The position numbers and the translations under genes were made by a program. Below are positions 52,021-63,028 of a stretch of 64,000 nucleotides of DNA, piece by piece (position 1 is the stretch's first letter; each line of letters opens with the position of its first letter). The notes below the pieces were generated by a model, which saw only the letters and a list, made by a program, of their open reading frames with translations, had not been told where the DNA came from and made no database searches. The DNA comes from Pocillopora verrucosa (taxonomy: Eukaryota > Cnidaria > Anthozoa > Scleractinia > Pocilloporidae), in contig NC_089313.1 of NCBI RefSeq assembly GCF_036669915.1, forward strand, positions 12,790,292 through 12,854,291, written 5' to 3'.

Positions 52021-52261
52021 GACACGACTTGTTAAGGTGTTAACGTAGGAGTAATGACAAATAGCACACGTCACTTGGACAAATAGAAGACGAGTCACAA
52101 ATAAGATTATTCTCCAAGCTGATAGACCTTTAACAACACTCTGTGCGATTGTCTGATGACGTTAAACAAAACAAATTTTGACATTCAATCCTTCAATGAA
52201 CTGCCCGTGATTGAGGTGATCTGATAGTTACGAGTTAACTGGACTAAATAGTATCTTCTTG

Positions 52262-53225
52262 TGTATGCAAAATCCTAGACTGTGAACAATATAGCAGTTG
52301 GGGGTGACATCGATATCAGTTTGAAATCGGACAAGAAAACATGGTAGTAATTATTTGCTTGCGGAGGGGAGTTTAACCCGATTAAAGTCGTGGATTTCAG
52401 CGCGCATCGAATGAATTGACCTTAACAACAGTCAGTGGTCAACAGTCAATTCCCTGACAGGAAGGAAGTCTACCAACTCGCAACTGGATCATCTTCATCT
52501 TCTCTTTATCAGTCTTATTCTACCTATATTTACATATGCTGTAGAAGTATGGGGCTGCGCGTATTATCATAAGTATCTGAGTCGCATAGACAGGCTGTTC
52601 AAGAGAGCTTTTAAGCTTGGCTACTGTAAAGAGCTTTTTTCGATTGAAAATATTATTATTCTAAAAGATAAGAAGTTGTGGGCCAAGATCACCGACAGCG
52701 ATTTTCCAACAGCTTTAGATGACCTTTTGCCACCAGAGCGAACAATGGATACGCTACGTAAGAGGCGCCATAATTATATTCTCCCGCTTGTCAGAACTGA
52801 ACGTTTCAAAAGGACCTTTATTAATAGATGTTTGTTCTCTTATTAGTTATTCAGTTAGTAATTTAGTTAGTTTATTAGTTTTATACTTGCTGATTTCATA
52901 TCATTGTAACTAAACACGTTTGTTGTTTAGAGTGCTTAATAAAGACTTATTATTATTATTATTATTATTAACAAAGCGCTCGGCGCAGATGTAAAGATCC
53001 TCTCTCACTATTTCTATGGGAAAAATCTGGCTGGAAAAAATCAGGAAGCTGACCTGTCTGCTTAAACTTCTGATGTTATTCGGAGAAGAGCATCTTCCCT
53101 ATAAAAATTCAAAGCAGTCGCCAACTCCAAGCGAAGGTGACTTGTTTATTTATGCATTCTTACACAAGGCCGAACACTTTGCCATGTAACGAGCTTGCCA
53201 TGTGATCGGCAACATCTGAGTCATT
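52262..53225 (+). pseudogene. Decayed SOUL/HEBP2-like copy, split by a LINE
   Basis: The 5' part (to 52428) and 3' part (from 52968) match the copies at 34562, 55970 and 61612. A 539-bp LINE tail interrupts it. No long frame survives. Confidence 0.75.
52429..52967 (+). mobile_element. 5'-truncated CR1-type LINE tail with TTAACAA duplication
   Basis: It encodes an RT C-terminal piece ('PIFTYAVEVWGCAYYHKYLS', 'RIDRLFKRAFKLGYC') to a TAG at 52844, then AATAAA at 52938 and an (ATT)n tail. TTAACAA occurs at 52422-52428 and again at 52968-52974. The empty site CCTTAACAAAGCGCTCGG is present at 34706. Confidence 0.85.
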
Positions 53226-53621
53226 ATTTCAATTTCTCAGCTACCTAACTAAATCAAACTAAACAGTTCACGGGCGTCAAAAGTTATGTACAGTATACTA
53301 CTGAAATGATTTAACACACAGAAACAGATTCGCATTTTCCTTGCTCTTTGAAACTTTTAATGAGGTTTTGTGTCTTTTTCAATAATGAATACACTATCAT
53401 AATGTTTAAATTACATCTCTTTTGTTTCCCTCCCTAACAAACTAGAATTATAATGGTTGGATTCTTTCACGCGATTCAAAATAGAAGAGAAACCCAAGAT
53501 TTTCTTGACGTAGCTCCTTTAAAGTTATAATTTTTTCGGCAAACACTGCGTAATTTACATGAATAAAACAATTACCTCGCAAACATTAATCAGTTAAACT
53601 GCACTTTACTTTGCAGCTTCG

Positions 53622-53849
53622 TGTATTTCAACTGTGATACACCAGCATTATTCGTTTCTAACAAGTGAACTGAAGGACGAGCCATTAGAAAGGAAAATAG
53701 CCAACAACAAAGGAAAAATGAAAGTGTTGTCCATCTTGGCTCATGCAGAAAAGCGACAAAAGCAGCAACGACAATTTGTGAACGAAATCTTGGTGAATTT
53801 GATTAAAAATGGCAATCACCGGTTTGCAGTTGACTTATTGTTTTTCTAA
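53622..53849 (+). CDS. Conserved block 'R' ORF (about 75 aa), unidentified
   Basis: After the acceptor TACTTTGCAG the frame reads 'HQHYSFLTSELKDEPLERKI', 'KVLSILAHAEKRQKQQRQFV' and ends 'RFAVDLLFF' at a TAA. It is predicted to be helical and charged. The three other copies (35388, 56862, 62480) are broken. It may be a terminal exon of a gene whose other exons I cannot find. Confidence 0.35.
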   Translation, partial: CISTVIHQHYSFLTSELKDEPLERKIANNKGKMKVLSILAHAEKRQKQQRQFVNEILVNLIKNGNHRFAVDLLFF

Positions 53850-54217
53850 TGGCCTCTCTCTAAAAGTTCAAAACGTGTCAAAAACGTAACCTAAATTAAG
53901 TAATTACTTATATTAATTTCTATTTATTTAAGAAAAACAACCAAGCTAAGCAACCAATACTTTTCCTTGGATTACCGTGAGCAAGAAAAAAATGTGACAA
54001 TATTTTCTCTTGCGTGATGGAAAATCTAAAGCGCGAACCAATGGCTATACAATGAACAGAATCGAACCCACTGACTCAAAGTTTTAAAATGTTCTTTTCA
54101 CTGAGACTGTAAAGAGAGGCTTCTTTGGGAAATGCTTTCAAGATTAGGTGAAAAAAATTTTTTTAGAAGAAGAAGTAATTTGTTGTCTGAATGTGATTGT
54201 AGATTAATTATCCCCAT

Positions 54218-55564
54218 TTACTTAAATATCTGGATGCGACTGCTCAACCAATCAGCCACAACTATTCTTCCGTCACTAAGAACTGCTATAGATGTTGGTT
54301 TGTTGAACTCTCCTGGTCCCCTCCCATATTTTCCAAACTTTGTTACAAACTTACCACTCAGTTCAAATACCTGAACTCTGTGATTGTCTCTCTCACAGAC
54401 CATCAGGTGTCCTGCCTTGTTAACTGACAAAAAGCGGGGTTCGTTAAACTCCCCGTCCCTATTCCCGTAATTTCCAAATTTGTACAAAAAGTTACCATTT
54501 ATATCAAACACTTTGATACAGTGTTCACCACCGTCTGACACTATAAGATATTTGTCATATTGAATACAGTGACAAGGAGAAGTAAAACCCTCACCTTCAC
54601 CTTCACCAAGTTTATGCAAAAACTGGCCACTGGGAGAAAAGGTTTTTATAACTTTGTTGCCCTTATCGGCAACAATGATATTTCCATTCCTGTCAACAGT
54701 TAAACCAAGAGGACTCTTCAGCTGGTGATCAAGATTTCCTTCATCACCAAACTGGCTCAGGTACTCACCCTGCTCATCAAACAATTGAACTCGGTGGTTA
54801 AGAGTGTCTGCTACTATACTGCGTCTATTTTTATCAAATGCTATCCCAACAAGAAAATTAAACTCGCCCTGTTTATCACCCTTTCTACCAAAAGATCTTA
54901 AGTGAGTTCCATCACTACTGAATACCTGAACTCTGTTGTTATTACTATCAGTCACTGCAATTTCATCTCGTTCATTCACTGCCACTCCATATGGACTGCA
55001 TCGAATTCCAACGGACAAGTCTTGATGTCCAAAAGATAACCAGTGTCTGAACTGTCTGGGTTTCGGTTTAACAGGAAATGGACTGCCACGAACGTGTTCT
55101 TCATTTACTTTCACTGATACTTGGCATTTTCCTGTATCTTTGAGGAAATATCTGACTTTGTAGTTGCCATCTTTCTCATCTTTCAATCGCACTTCCGTCG
55201 CACAGTCATGGTCTCGCTGATTTTTTATTGCCACGGTTACACAGTCACTCTCATTGTAACATTGTTCTCCTTCGGCATTTCTTGTGGTTAATAAAAAGTT
55301 TGATTCAAGTCCAACACTCGCCTCACTGATTCCCTCCCCTTCGGCAGTTGACTGATGAGCACAAGTGTTTGTCACAAAAGTTTGAAATGTGCCGATACCG
55401 TCAGAATTAAGACTGTCAAGCAATGTTTTGTTTGACAGAAACACAGGGGTGAGTATACTGTTACAGTCACTAATAGTTGAAATGTTTTTACTTGAACCAG
55501 TTTTAAGGGCCCTTGCATCTTCCATTGAAAAGAAAAGGGCGTGATAAAACCTGAATTTAATCAT
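54218..55564 (-). CDS. TRIM-NHL copy B: RING-less chimera (448 aa)
   Basis: The ORF keeps the filamin domain ('CATEVRLKDEKDGNYKVRYF' ... 'GSPFPV') and all six NHL blades. RING, both B-boxes and coiled coil are missing. The first 43 or so residues ('MIKFRFYHALFFSMEDARAL', 'KTGSSKNISTISDCNSILTP') come from the antisense strand of a linker block that lies upstream of block P elsewhere (32965-33090, 60885-60985). The junction is at about 55432. The frame is fully open, so a product without ligase activity is possible, but the typical TRIM 5' flank is absent and expression is uncertain. Confidence 0.8.
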   Translation of the reverse strand: MIKFRFYHALFFSMEDARALKTGSSKNISTISDCNSILTPVFLSNKTLLDSLNSDGIGTFQTFVTNTCAHQSTAEGEGISEASVGLESNFLLTTRNAEGEQCYNESDCVTVAIKNQRDHDCATEVRLKDEKDGNYKVRYFLKDTGKCQVSVKVNEEHVRGSPFPVKPKPRQFRHWLSFGHQDLSVGIRCSPYGVAVNERDEIAVTDSNNNRVQVFSSDGTHLRSFGRKGDKQGEFNFLVGIAFDKNRRSIVADTLNHRVQLFDEQGEYLSQFGDEGNLDHQLKSPLGLTVDRNGNIIVADKGNKVIKTFSPSGQFLHKLGEGEGEGFTSPCHCIQYDKYLIVSDGGEHCIKVFDINGNFLYKFGNYGNRDGEFNEPRFLSVNKAGHLMVCERDNHRVQVFELSGKFVTKFGKYGRGPGEFNKPTSIAVLSDGRIVVADWLSSRIQIFK

Positions 55565-55606
55565 AAGACTCGAGATAACATTCAGACAGTACGTTAAGGG
55601 ACTATT

Positions 55607-55735
55607 TTAGGTGATTTGTTCATCGCTGTTCCTTGTAAAGTCGGTTACCATGGAAAGGCCTTGTTCAACCCGCCATTGGTTTGGCCAAAAATGCAAATAC
55701 AAAATTCAGTCAGTAAAGGTGCACTGAAAACAAAC
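55607..55735 (+). pseudogene. Linker ORF 'P', truncated copy
   Basis: It matches 33131-33250 up to GTAAAGGTGCACTGAAAA, then jumps into the Q block, losing the C-terminal half of the ORF. Confidence 0.6.
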
Positions 55736-55969
55736 AATCCTTCAGTGAACTGCTCCTGACTGACTGAATAAAACACTCGTCAAAAGGGAAGATGTTATTG
55801 AGAACGAAAAGTGAACAACTACCTTATAAAGAGTGCGGAACAATTCTGATTCCTTACAATGGAGAACTCGGTAGTGACATTTCGCTTGCTTTGGAAAAAG
55901 TCAATGGGAAGATAACTGACAAGGATGCAAGAAATTAGTTATCAGTAAAATGTGTCTTATTATGCATAC

Positions 55970-56390
55970 GAAATCCTAGATTGTGAGAAGGATAAACAGT
56001 ATATCAGTTAGGGGTGACATCAGTTAAAGAACGGACAAGAGAATATAAAGTGTTTATTCTCTTGGAACAAATTTAAACCCGATTAAAGTCGTGGATTTCA
56101 GCGCGCATCGAATGAAGCGGCCTCAACAAAGCCCTCCTCAGAGGTGTGAAGATCCTCGCTCGTTATTTCCATGGCTAAAATCTGGCTGGAAAAATTCTGG
56201 AAGCTGATCTACCTGCTTAAACCTCTGATGTAAATCAGAGAAGAGTAAGAATTGGGCGTCGGTGAGTTTGTCCTATCGCTGCATCTTCCGCATGAAAATT
56301 CAAAGAGGCCGTTAACTCCAAGCGAAGGTGGCTTGTTTATTCAATGATATGGCCGTGAATTTTGATTATGTGTCGAGCTTGCAATGTAAT
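55970..56390 (+). pseudogene. Decayed SOUL/HEBP2-like copy
   Basis: It runs from GAAATCCTAGATTGTGAG through 'GTGGATTTCAGCGCGCATCG' to 'GTGTCGAGCTTGCAATGT'. It shares most stops and indels with the copy at 61612, so these two descend from an already dead copy. Confidence 0.75.
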
Positions 56391-56778
56391 CAGCAATATC
56401 TGAGTAATTCTTTGAGCTTCGCCGCTACCTCAAAAAATTCTTATTAAGCTTAACAGTCAAGTTATGTACAGTATACTACTGAAATAATTCAACACATTGG
56501 AACAGATTCACATTTTCCTTGCTCTTTGACAATTTTAATGAATTTTTGTTTCTTTTCCAATAATGAATACACTATCATAATAATTTTTCACCTTTTTTTT
56601 TTTTGCCTTCCCTAAAAAACTAGAATCTAAAGATTACAATGGTAGGATCCTTTCACGCGAATCGAAACAGAGAGAAAACCCTAGCTTTTCGTGACGCACC
56701 GCCTTAAAAGTTATCGTTTTTTCGGCAAATACTGCAAGATTTACATGAATAAAACAATCACGTCGCAAACATTATTCA

Positions 56779-56861
56779 ATGCTGGTGTATCTGTGTAGAG
56801 TTACATGAAACTGCACTTTGACGTGCAGTTTCCTATAACTCTACACAGATACACCAGCATT
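56779..56861. repeat. Palindrome, arms of about 37 bp
   Basis: ATGCTGGTGTATCTGTGTAG to CTGCA is followed after a short loop by its inverse, ending CACAGATACACCAGCATT. Other units carry only the right arm (35370-35395, 62450-62478), so the left arm arose by a local inverted duplication. Confidence 0.8.
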
Positions 56862-57055
56862 ATTCGTTTATAACAAGTGAACTGAAGGACGAGCCATTAG
56901 AAAAGTGAATAGCCAACAACAGAGGAAAAAGAAGGTGTTGTCCATCTGAGCTCATGGAAAAACGACAAAAGCAACAACGACAATTTGTAAATGAAATCTT
57001 GGCGAATTTGATTGAAAATGGCAATAACCAGTTTGCAGTTAACTTATTGTTTTTC
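56862..57055 (+). pseudogene. Block 'R', degenerate copy
   Basis: It is similar to 53622-53849 but with stops (for example CCATCTGAGCTC in place of CCATCTTGGCTC). Confidence 0.6.
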
Positions 57056-57404
57056 TAATGGCCTCTCTCTGAAAGTTCAAAACGGGTCATTTTAATCTAC
57101 TTTTAATTAATTTCCATTTATTTAAGCAAAATAACCAAGCTAAGAAAACACTTTTCTTAGGTTTACCGTTAGCAAGAGAAAAAAAGTGGGATATTATTTT
57201 CTCTTTCGTGATGGAAAACCTAACGCACGAACTTGTAACTATACAATGAGCAAAATGGAATCCACTGACTCAAAGTTTTACAATGTTCTTTTCACTGAGA
57301 CTACGACGAAAAGCTCATCCGAGAAATGATTTGAAGATGAGGTGAAAACAATTTTTTAGAAGTAATTTGTAGTCTGAATGTGATGGTAGATAAATTATCC
57401 ACGT

Positions 57405-59663
57405 TTACTCAAATATCTGAATGCGATTGTTCCACCAATCAGCTACAACTATCCTACCATCACTAAGAACTGCTGTAGATGTTGGACACTTGAACTCTCC
57501 TGGCCCACTCCCTCGTTTTCCAAACTTTGTTACAAACCTACCACTCAGTTCAAATACCTGAACTCTGTGATTGTCTCTGTCACAGACCATCAGGTGTCCT
57601 GCCTTGTTAACTGACAAAAATTGGGGTGAGTTTAACTCCCCGTCCCTGTTCCCCTTATTTCCAAATTTGTACAAAAAGTTGCCATTTATATCAAACACTT
57701 TGATACAATGTTCACCAGCGTCTGACACTATAAGATATTTGTCATATTGAATACAGTGACAAGGAGAAGTAAAACCTTCACCTTCACCTTCACCAAGTTT
57801 ATACAAAAACTGGTCACTGGGAGAAAAGGTTTTTATAACTTTGTTGCCCTTATCGGCAACAATGATATTTCCATTCCTGTCGATAGATAAACCCAAAGGA
57901 CTCTTCAGCTGGTGATCAAGATTTCCTTCACCACCAAACTGGCTCAGGTACTCACCCTGCTCATTAAACAATTGAACTCGGTGGTTACTATAGTCTACTA
58001 CTATACTGCGTCTATTTTTATCAAATGCTATCCCAAAAGGAAAATTAAACTCGCCCTGTTTATCACCCCCCCTACCAAAAGATCTTAAGTAAGTTCCATC
58101 ACTACTGAATACCTGAACCCTGTGGTTATCAGTATCAGTCACTACAATGTCATCTCGTTCATTCACTGCCACTCCATATGGACTGCATTGCATTCCAACG
58201 GACGAGCCTTTTTGTCCAAAAGATAACACGTGTCTGAACTGTCTGGGTTTCGGTTTAACAGGAAATGGACTACCACGAATGTGTTCTTCATTTATTTTCA
58301 CTGATACTTGGCATTTTCCTGTATCTTTGAGGAAATATCTGACTTTGTAGCTACCATCTTTCTCATCTTTGAGTCGCACTTCCGTCGCACAGTCATGGCC
58401 TTGCTGATTTTTTATTTCCACGTTTACACAGTCACGCTGATTGTAACATTGTTCTCCTTCGGCATTTCTTGTTGTTAATAGAAAGTTTAATTCAAGTCCA
58501 ACTCTCGCCTCACTGATTCCTTTCCCTTCGGCGGTTGACTGATGAGCGCAAGTGTTTGTCACAAAAGTTTGAAATGAGCCGATGTTGTCAGAGTTAAGAC
58601 TGTCAAGTAATGTTTTGTTTTCTTTGAAAAGGAATTGACGAAGACCTTCAAGGTCAGTCGCGGCTTGTTTTCCAATATCACTGACTTCCTCAGGTAAGAC
58701 CGTATTCAGTGACTTATCTAACTGTGTAATCTCGGCATTTGTACATCGTTTTAAAAGTGTTTCCGTTTTTTCGACTGCTGTTTCAAGCAGTTTGACTCGA
58801 CGGTTGACCTCACATTGTTGAGTTCGCACACATCCAAGGGATTCTTTAATTTGTTTATCAGCTATGTTTAACATTTCCTTCTTCTTTGTTTCAATGAGTG
58901 AGATCATGTTCTCAGCAAACTTGTGGATGTCTCGTTTCACTGCATTGCCTCGCGCTTCAATTTGTTTACACTGTCTTTCAAGATCAGCGATTACGTTTTT
59001 CTTGTGTTCAATATTTTTCTTTTGTGTCTCGATCGCAGACTTGACTTGTATCTTGCGTTCACTTGCTGCTTCTTCTAGAACAATCTTAGCGTGACCATCA
59101 TGGATGGTTGCAACACACAAATTACAAATGGCAACGTCACAGTTGTTGCAAAAGAACTTGAGTTCTTCTTTTTCGTGATGCTTCTGTTGGCAAAATACCG
59201 GCCGCTTTAAGACGTCCTCGATGTCTTGATCTTCAAAATCTTTCAGGGCAAGAACTCGATGCTCTTTATTCGCTTTGATTAAGTTATGCGCAATGATACA
59301 CTCGTCACACCAGAACGCACAGCACTGAAAACAGTACGAACTGTGTCTGCTACTTTTGTCGCAGTTTCCACATTTTACTCCAGCAGTATGGCATTCTTTG
59401 ATGGCCAGCACGTCTAGCAAACTGTTCATACGAAAGTTTGTTGGCAGATCTTTGAGTTTTCCACTGCTAGGAACTTGAACTTCCTTTCGGCATTCAGGGC
59501 ATGGGAAGATGTCATAGCGGCCACTTGTTCGTAAAATCTCGTTTAAGCAGTGCAGACAGAAACTGTGCAAACATGGCAGTATCTTTGGATCAGTAAATGT
59601 GGTCATACACACAGAACAGGATACTTCTTCATGAAGATTGTCAAGCAAGGTTTTTATATCCAT
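57405..59663 (-). CDS. TRIM-NHL protein, complete copy C (752 aa)
   Basis: Same length, start (MDIKTLL, ATG at 59661-59663) and domain order as copy A, with roughly nine residues in ten identical by eye. All eight RING ligands are kept ('CSVCMTTFTDPKILPCLHSF', 'CPEC'), as are both B-boxes. Differences gather in the coiled coil and in the exposed loops of the NHL blades, for example blade 6 'ADWWNNRIQIFE' against 'ADWLNCRIKIYE' in copy A. No introns. The conserved 5' flank suggests it is expressed like copy A. Confidence 0.93.
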   Translation of the reverse strand: MDIKTLLDNLHEEVSCSVCMTTFTDPKILPCLHSFCLHCLNEILRTSGRYDIFPCPECRKEVQVPSSGKLKDLPTNFRMNSLLDVLAIKECHTAGVKCGNCDKSSRHSSYCFQCCAFWCDECIIAHNLIKANKEHRVLALKDFEDQDIEDVLKRPVFCQQKHHEKEELKFFCNNCDVAICNLCVATIHDGHAKIVLEEAASERKIQVKSAIETQKKNIEHKKNVIADLERQCKQIEARGNAVKRDIHKFAENMISLIETKKKEMLNIADKQIKESLGCVRTQQCEVNRRVKLLETAVEKTETLLKRCTNAEITQLDKSLNTVLPEEVSDIGKQAATDLEGLRQFLFKENKTLLDSLNSDNIGSFQTFVTNTCAHQSTAEGKGISEARVGLELNFLLTTRNAEGEQCYNQRDCVNVEIKNQQGHDCATEVRLKDEKDGSYKVRYFLKDTGKCQVSVKINEEHIRGSPFPVKPKPRQFRHVLSFGQKGSSVGMQCSPYGVAVNERDDIVVTDTDNHRVQVFSSDGTYLRSFGRGGDKQGEFNFPFGIAFDKNRRSIVVDYSNHRVQLFNEQGEYLSQFGGEGNLDHQLKSPLGLSIDRNGNIIVADKGNKVIKTFSPSDQFLYKLGEGEGEGFTSPCHCIQYDKYLIVSDAGEHCIKVFDINGNFLYKFGNKGNRDGELNSPQFLSVNKAGHLMVCDRDNHRVQVFELSGRFVTKFGKRGSGPGEFKCPTSTAVLSDGRIVVADWWNNRIQIFE

Positions 59664-59665
59664 GA

Positions 59666-59853
59666 TTGAGTACAACTGACTAAGGTAGAGATATTAACTT
59701 CAAGTCGCCCCAAGCGAAGCTTTTTGATATCAATTATCATATTTATCGCATCAGTGATATCGACCAATCAAGGCAGGTTATACATGCTGTGGATGTCTGG
59801 GTTCTAAGAGTTGTTTACAGGTAGTTTATTTCTGAGAAAAGCTTGACCTGTAA
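59666..59853 (-). promoter_or_regulatory. Conserved 5' flank of TRIM copy C
   Basis: It matches 43040-43225 over its length, including the inverted CCAAT box, with a TATACATG insertion near 59780. Confidence 0.5.
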
Positions 59854-60115
59854 CGACCCCAAATTAAAGGATTACGAAACTCAGACACGAAACATACTTC
59901 AGTAAAAAAACTAAATCTTTCATATCAATTTTCACCAAAAAACACTTCTTAGTCACGCTACTGTTTCTTTTTGCTTCAAAAACAGAATGACCAATATGAG
60001 CTCATAAACATGACCTGACTGTAGTAAACCCTTAAGGAGTGTGTTTTGGAGGAAAACTCCTAGATTATGAGGGGGTAAAAAGTTGATGGTGACATCACCT
60101 GCAGAGGGAAGGTGA

Positions 60116-60705
60116 ATGAAATGGGAGCATGCGTATAAGAATTCAGTGGATGTAGAAAACACTGACGGGGAAGAAACTTTTTCGAAACGAGGGAAAGATG
60201 GTGGGATGTTTCAGATCATAAACTCTGCGAGAAACCGCTTTTGTCGTCAGAATGAACATGCGACCTGGATTTCTGCGCGTAATGAAAAATTGGACCTCAA
60301 AAAGGCGCTCAGAAAAAGTGAAAGGATCCTCAATTGCTACTCTAAGGGGATTAATTGGCCAGTAAAATTGATGGAGTAAACCTGTCCACCTAATTAAAAT
60401 TGTGGATGTAGTTTGGAGAGAAAAGTGGAATTGGGCGTCTGCGTGTTTGCCGTAATGGTAGAAACCCGCCACCTTTCAGTTGACTTTCTAGTTTTTCAAT
60501 ATATGGTCGAGCATTTTGATTACGTGTCGAGCTTCGAATAGTTCTTCTACCGAAGAGAATGTTTGTAAAATCGTGCCTCTGTAGAGAGTTTAAGATAATA
60601 AGGGAAGGAGGTACGATAAAGACGTGGTTTTTGTTGCGGGGTCTGAAAATCTCCTACACAAGTGGAAGAGAAACGAAATCATTTTCCTCAGTTGCTTAAA
60701 GGAAG
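60116..60705 (+). pseudogene. SOUL/HEBP2-like copy with open N-terminal half
   Basis: An open frame (60116-60379) reads 'GKDGGMFQIINSARNRF' and 'NEHATWISARNEKLDLKKAL', clearly the N-terminal half of the SOUL protein, then stops at 'VKLME'. The rest aligns in shifted frames ('VEHFDYVSSFE') to about 60705. It occupies the same place in its unit as the intact gene at 32163. Confidence 0.75.
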
Positions 60706-61032
60706 CTTAAAGGAGTTTAGTTTAGAATTGAACGCAAACTGAACTTGCAACTTTCGAGTATTGTTTTGAGATTTGTTTAGCGAATTCTGTTTTTGGAGAT
60801 CATCAAAGATTTTCAAAAATATTAATGAATTTATATTTTCTCTTTGACCACAGAGGGAAATAAATTACCCTTAAACACAGGGGTGAGTATATTGTTACAG
60901 TCACTGATAGTTAAAATGTTTTTACTTGAACCAGTTTTAAGAGCCCTTGCATCTTCTATTGAAAAGAAAAAGACGTGATAAGAGCTGAATTTAATCAAAA
61001 GACTCGAGATGCCATTCAGATAGTTAAGAGTC

Positions 61033-61243
61033 TATTTTAGGTAATTTGTTCATCGCTGTTCCTTGTAAAGTCGGTTACCATGGAAAGGCCTTGTTCAACC
61101 CGCCATTGGTTTGGCCAAAAATGCAAATACAAAATTCAGTCAGTAAAGGTGCACTGAAAATCACTACAGAAATCGAACGAGATATTACAAACGACACAGG
61201 AATGAGGTCAGACTATAATTCAAAGCCAGCTTTTAACGAATGA
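61033..61243 (+). CDS. Linker ORF 'P', second open copy
   Basis: The frame is the same as at 33131-33333: 'VPCKVGYHGKALFNPPLVWP' to 'KPAFNE'. The acceptor here is TCTATTTTAG|GTAATTTG. No family recognised. Confidence 0.4.
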
Positions 61244-61611
61244 CACGACCCCTTAGGGTGTTAATGTAGGAGTGATGACAGTTAGCACATGTGACTTGGA
61301 CAAATATAGGACGAGTCACATATGAGATTATTCTCCAGGCTGACAGACAATTTTTACAATATTATTTGACAATATTCTGTGCGATTAACTGATGATGTTA
61401 AATGAAACAAATTTTGACATTCAATCCTTCAGTGAACTGCTCCTGACTGACTGAATAAAACCTAACCTTATAAAGAGTGCGGGACAATTCTGATTCCTTT
61501 TACAATGAAGCACTCGGTAGTGACATTTCGCTTGCTTTGGAAAAAGTCAATGGGAAGATAACTGACAAGGATGCAAGAAATTAGTTACCAGTAAAATGTG
61601 TCTTATTATGC

Positions 61612-62040
61612 ATACGAAATCCTAGATTGTGAGAAGGATAAACAGTATATCAGTTAGGGGTGACATCATTCAAAGAACGGACAAGAAAATATAAAGTGTT
61701 TATTCTCTTGGAACGAATTTAAACCCGATTAAATCGTGGATTTCAGCGCGCATCGAATGAAGCAGCCTCAACAAAGCGCTCTGCAGAGGTGTAAAGATCC
61801 TCGCTCGCTATTTCCATGGCTAAATTCTGGCTGGAAAAATTCAGGAAGCTGATCTACCTGCTTAAACCTCTGATGTAAATCAGAGAAGAGTAAGAATTGG
61901 GCGTCGGTGAGTTCGTCCTATCGCGGCATCTTCCGCATGAAAATTCAAAGAGGCCGCTAGCTCCAAGCGAAGGTGGCTTGCTTATTCAACATATGGCCGT
62001 GGATTTTGATTATGTGTCGAGCTTGCAATGTAATCGGCAA
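61612..62040 (+). pseudogene. Decayed SOUL/HEBP2-like copy
   Basis: The sister of the copy at 55970, with a short surviving frame from 61897 ('GVGEFVLSRHLPHENSKRPL'). Frameshifts and stops lie on both sides. Confidence 0.75.
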
Positions 62041-62479
62041 TATCTGAGTAATTCTTTGAGCTTTGCTGCTATCTCAAAAAATTCTTATCAAACTTAACAT
62101 GCAGTCAAGTTATGTACAATATACTACTGAAATAATTAAACACATTGGAACAGATTCACATTTTCCTTGCTCTTTGACAATTTTAATGAATTTTTGTTTC
62201 TTTTTCAATAATGAATACACTATCATAATAATATTCACCCCTTTTTTTGCCTAAAAAACTAGAATCTAAAGATTACAATGGTAGGATCCTTTCACGTGAA
62301 TCGAAACAGAGAGAAAACCCTAGCTTTTCATGACGTACCGCCTTAACAGTTATCGTTTTTTCGGCAAATACTGCAAGATTTACATGAATAAAACAATCAC
62401 GTCGCAAACATTAATCAGCCGTTCAACTGGAATTGGCGTGCAGTTTCATGTAACTCTACACAGATAAACCAGCATTATT

Positions 62480-62668
62480 CGTTTATAACAAGTAAACTGG
62501 AGGACGAGCCATTAGAAAAGAAAATAGCCAACAGCAAAGGAAAAATGAAAGTGTTATTCATCTGAGCTCATGGAAAAACGACAAAAGCAACAACTACAAT
62601 TTGTAAATGAAATCTTTGCGAATTTGATTGAAAATGACAATAACCAGTTTGCAGTTGACTCGTTGTTT
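62480..62668 (+). pseudogene. Block 'R', degenerate copy
   Basis: It is homologous to 53622-53849, with the same TTCATCTGAGCTC-type stop as the copies at 35388 and 56862. Confidence 0.6.
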
Positions 62669-63028
62669 TTCCAATGGCCTCTCTCTAAAAGTTCGAAACG
62701 GGTCATTTTAATCTACATTTAATTAATTTTCATGTATTTAAGCAGACAAACCAAGCTAAGAAAATACTTCTCTTGGGATTACCGCGAGCAAGAGAAAAAA
62801 GAATGGAACATTATTTTCTCTTGCGTGATGGAAAACCTATTGCACGAACTTATAACTAATAAAAATACAATGAACAAAATGGAATCCACTGACTCAAAGT
62901 TCTACAATGTTCTTTTCACTGAGACTACGACGAAAAGCTCATTCGAGAAATGATTTGAAGATTAGGTAAAAACAATTTTTTAGAGGTAATTTGTAGTCTG
63001 ATTGTGATGGTAGATAAATGATCCACAT

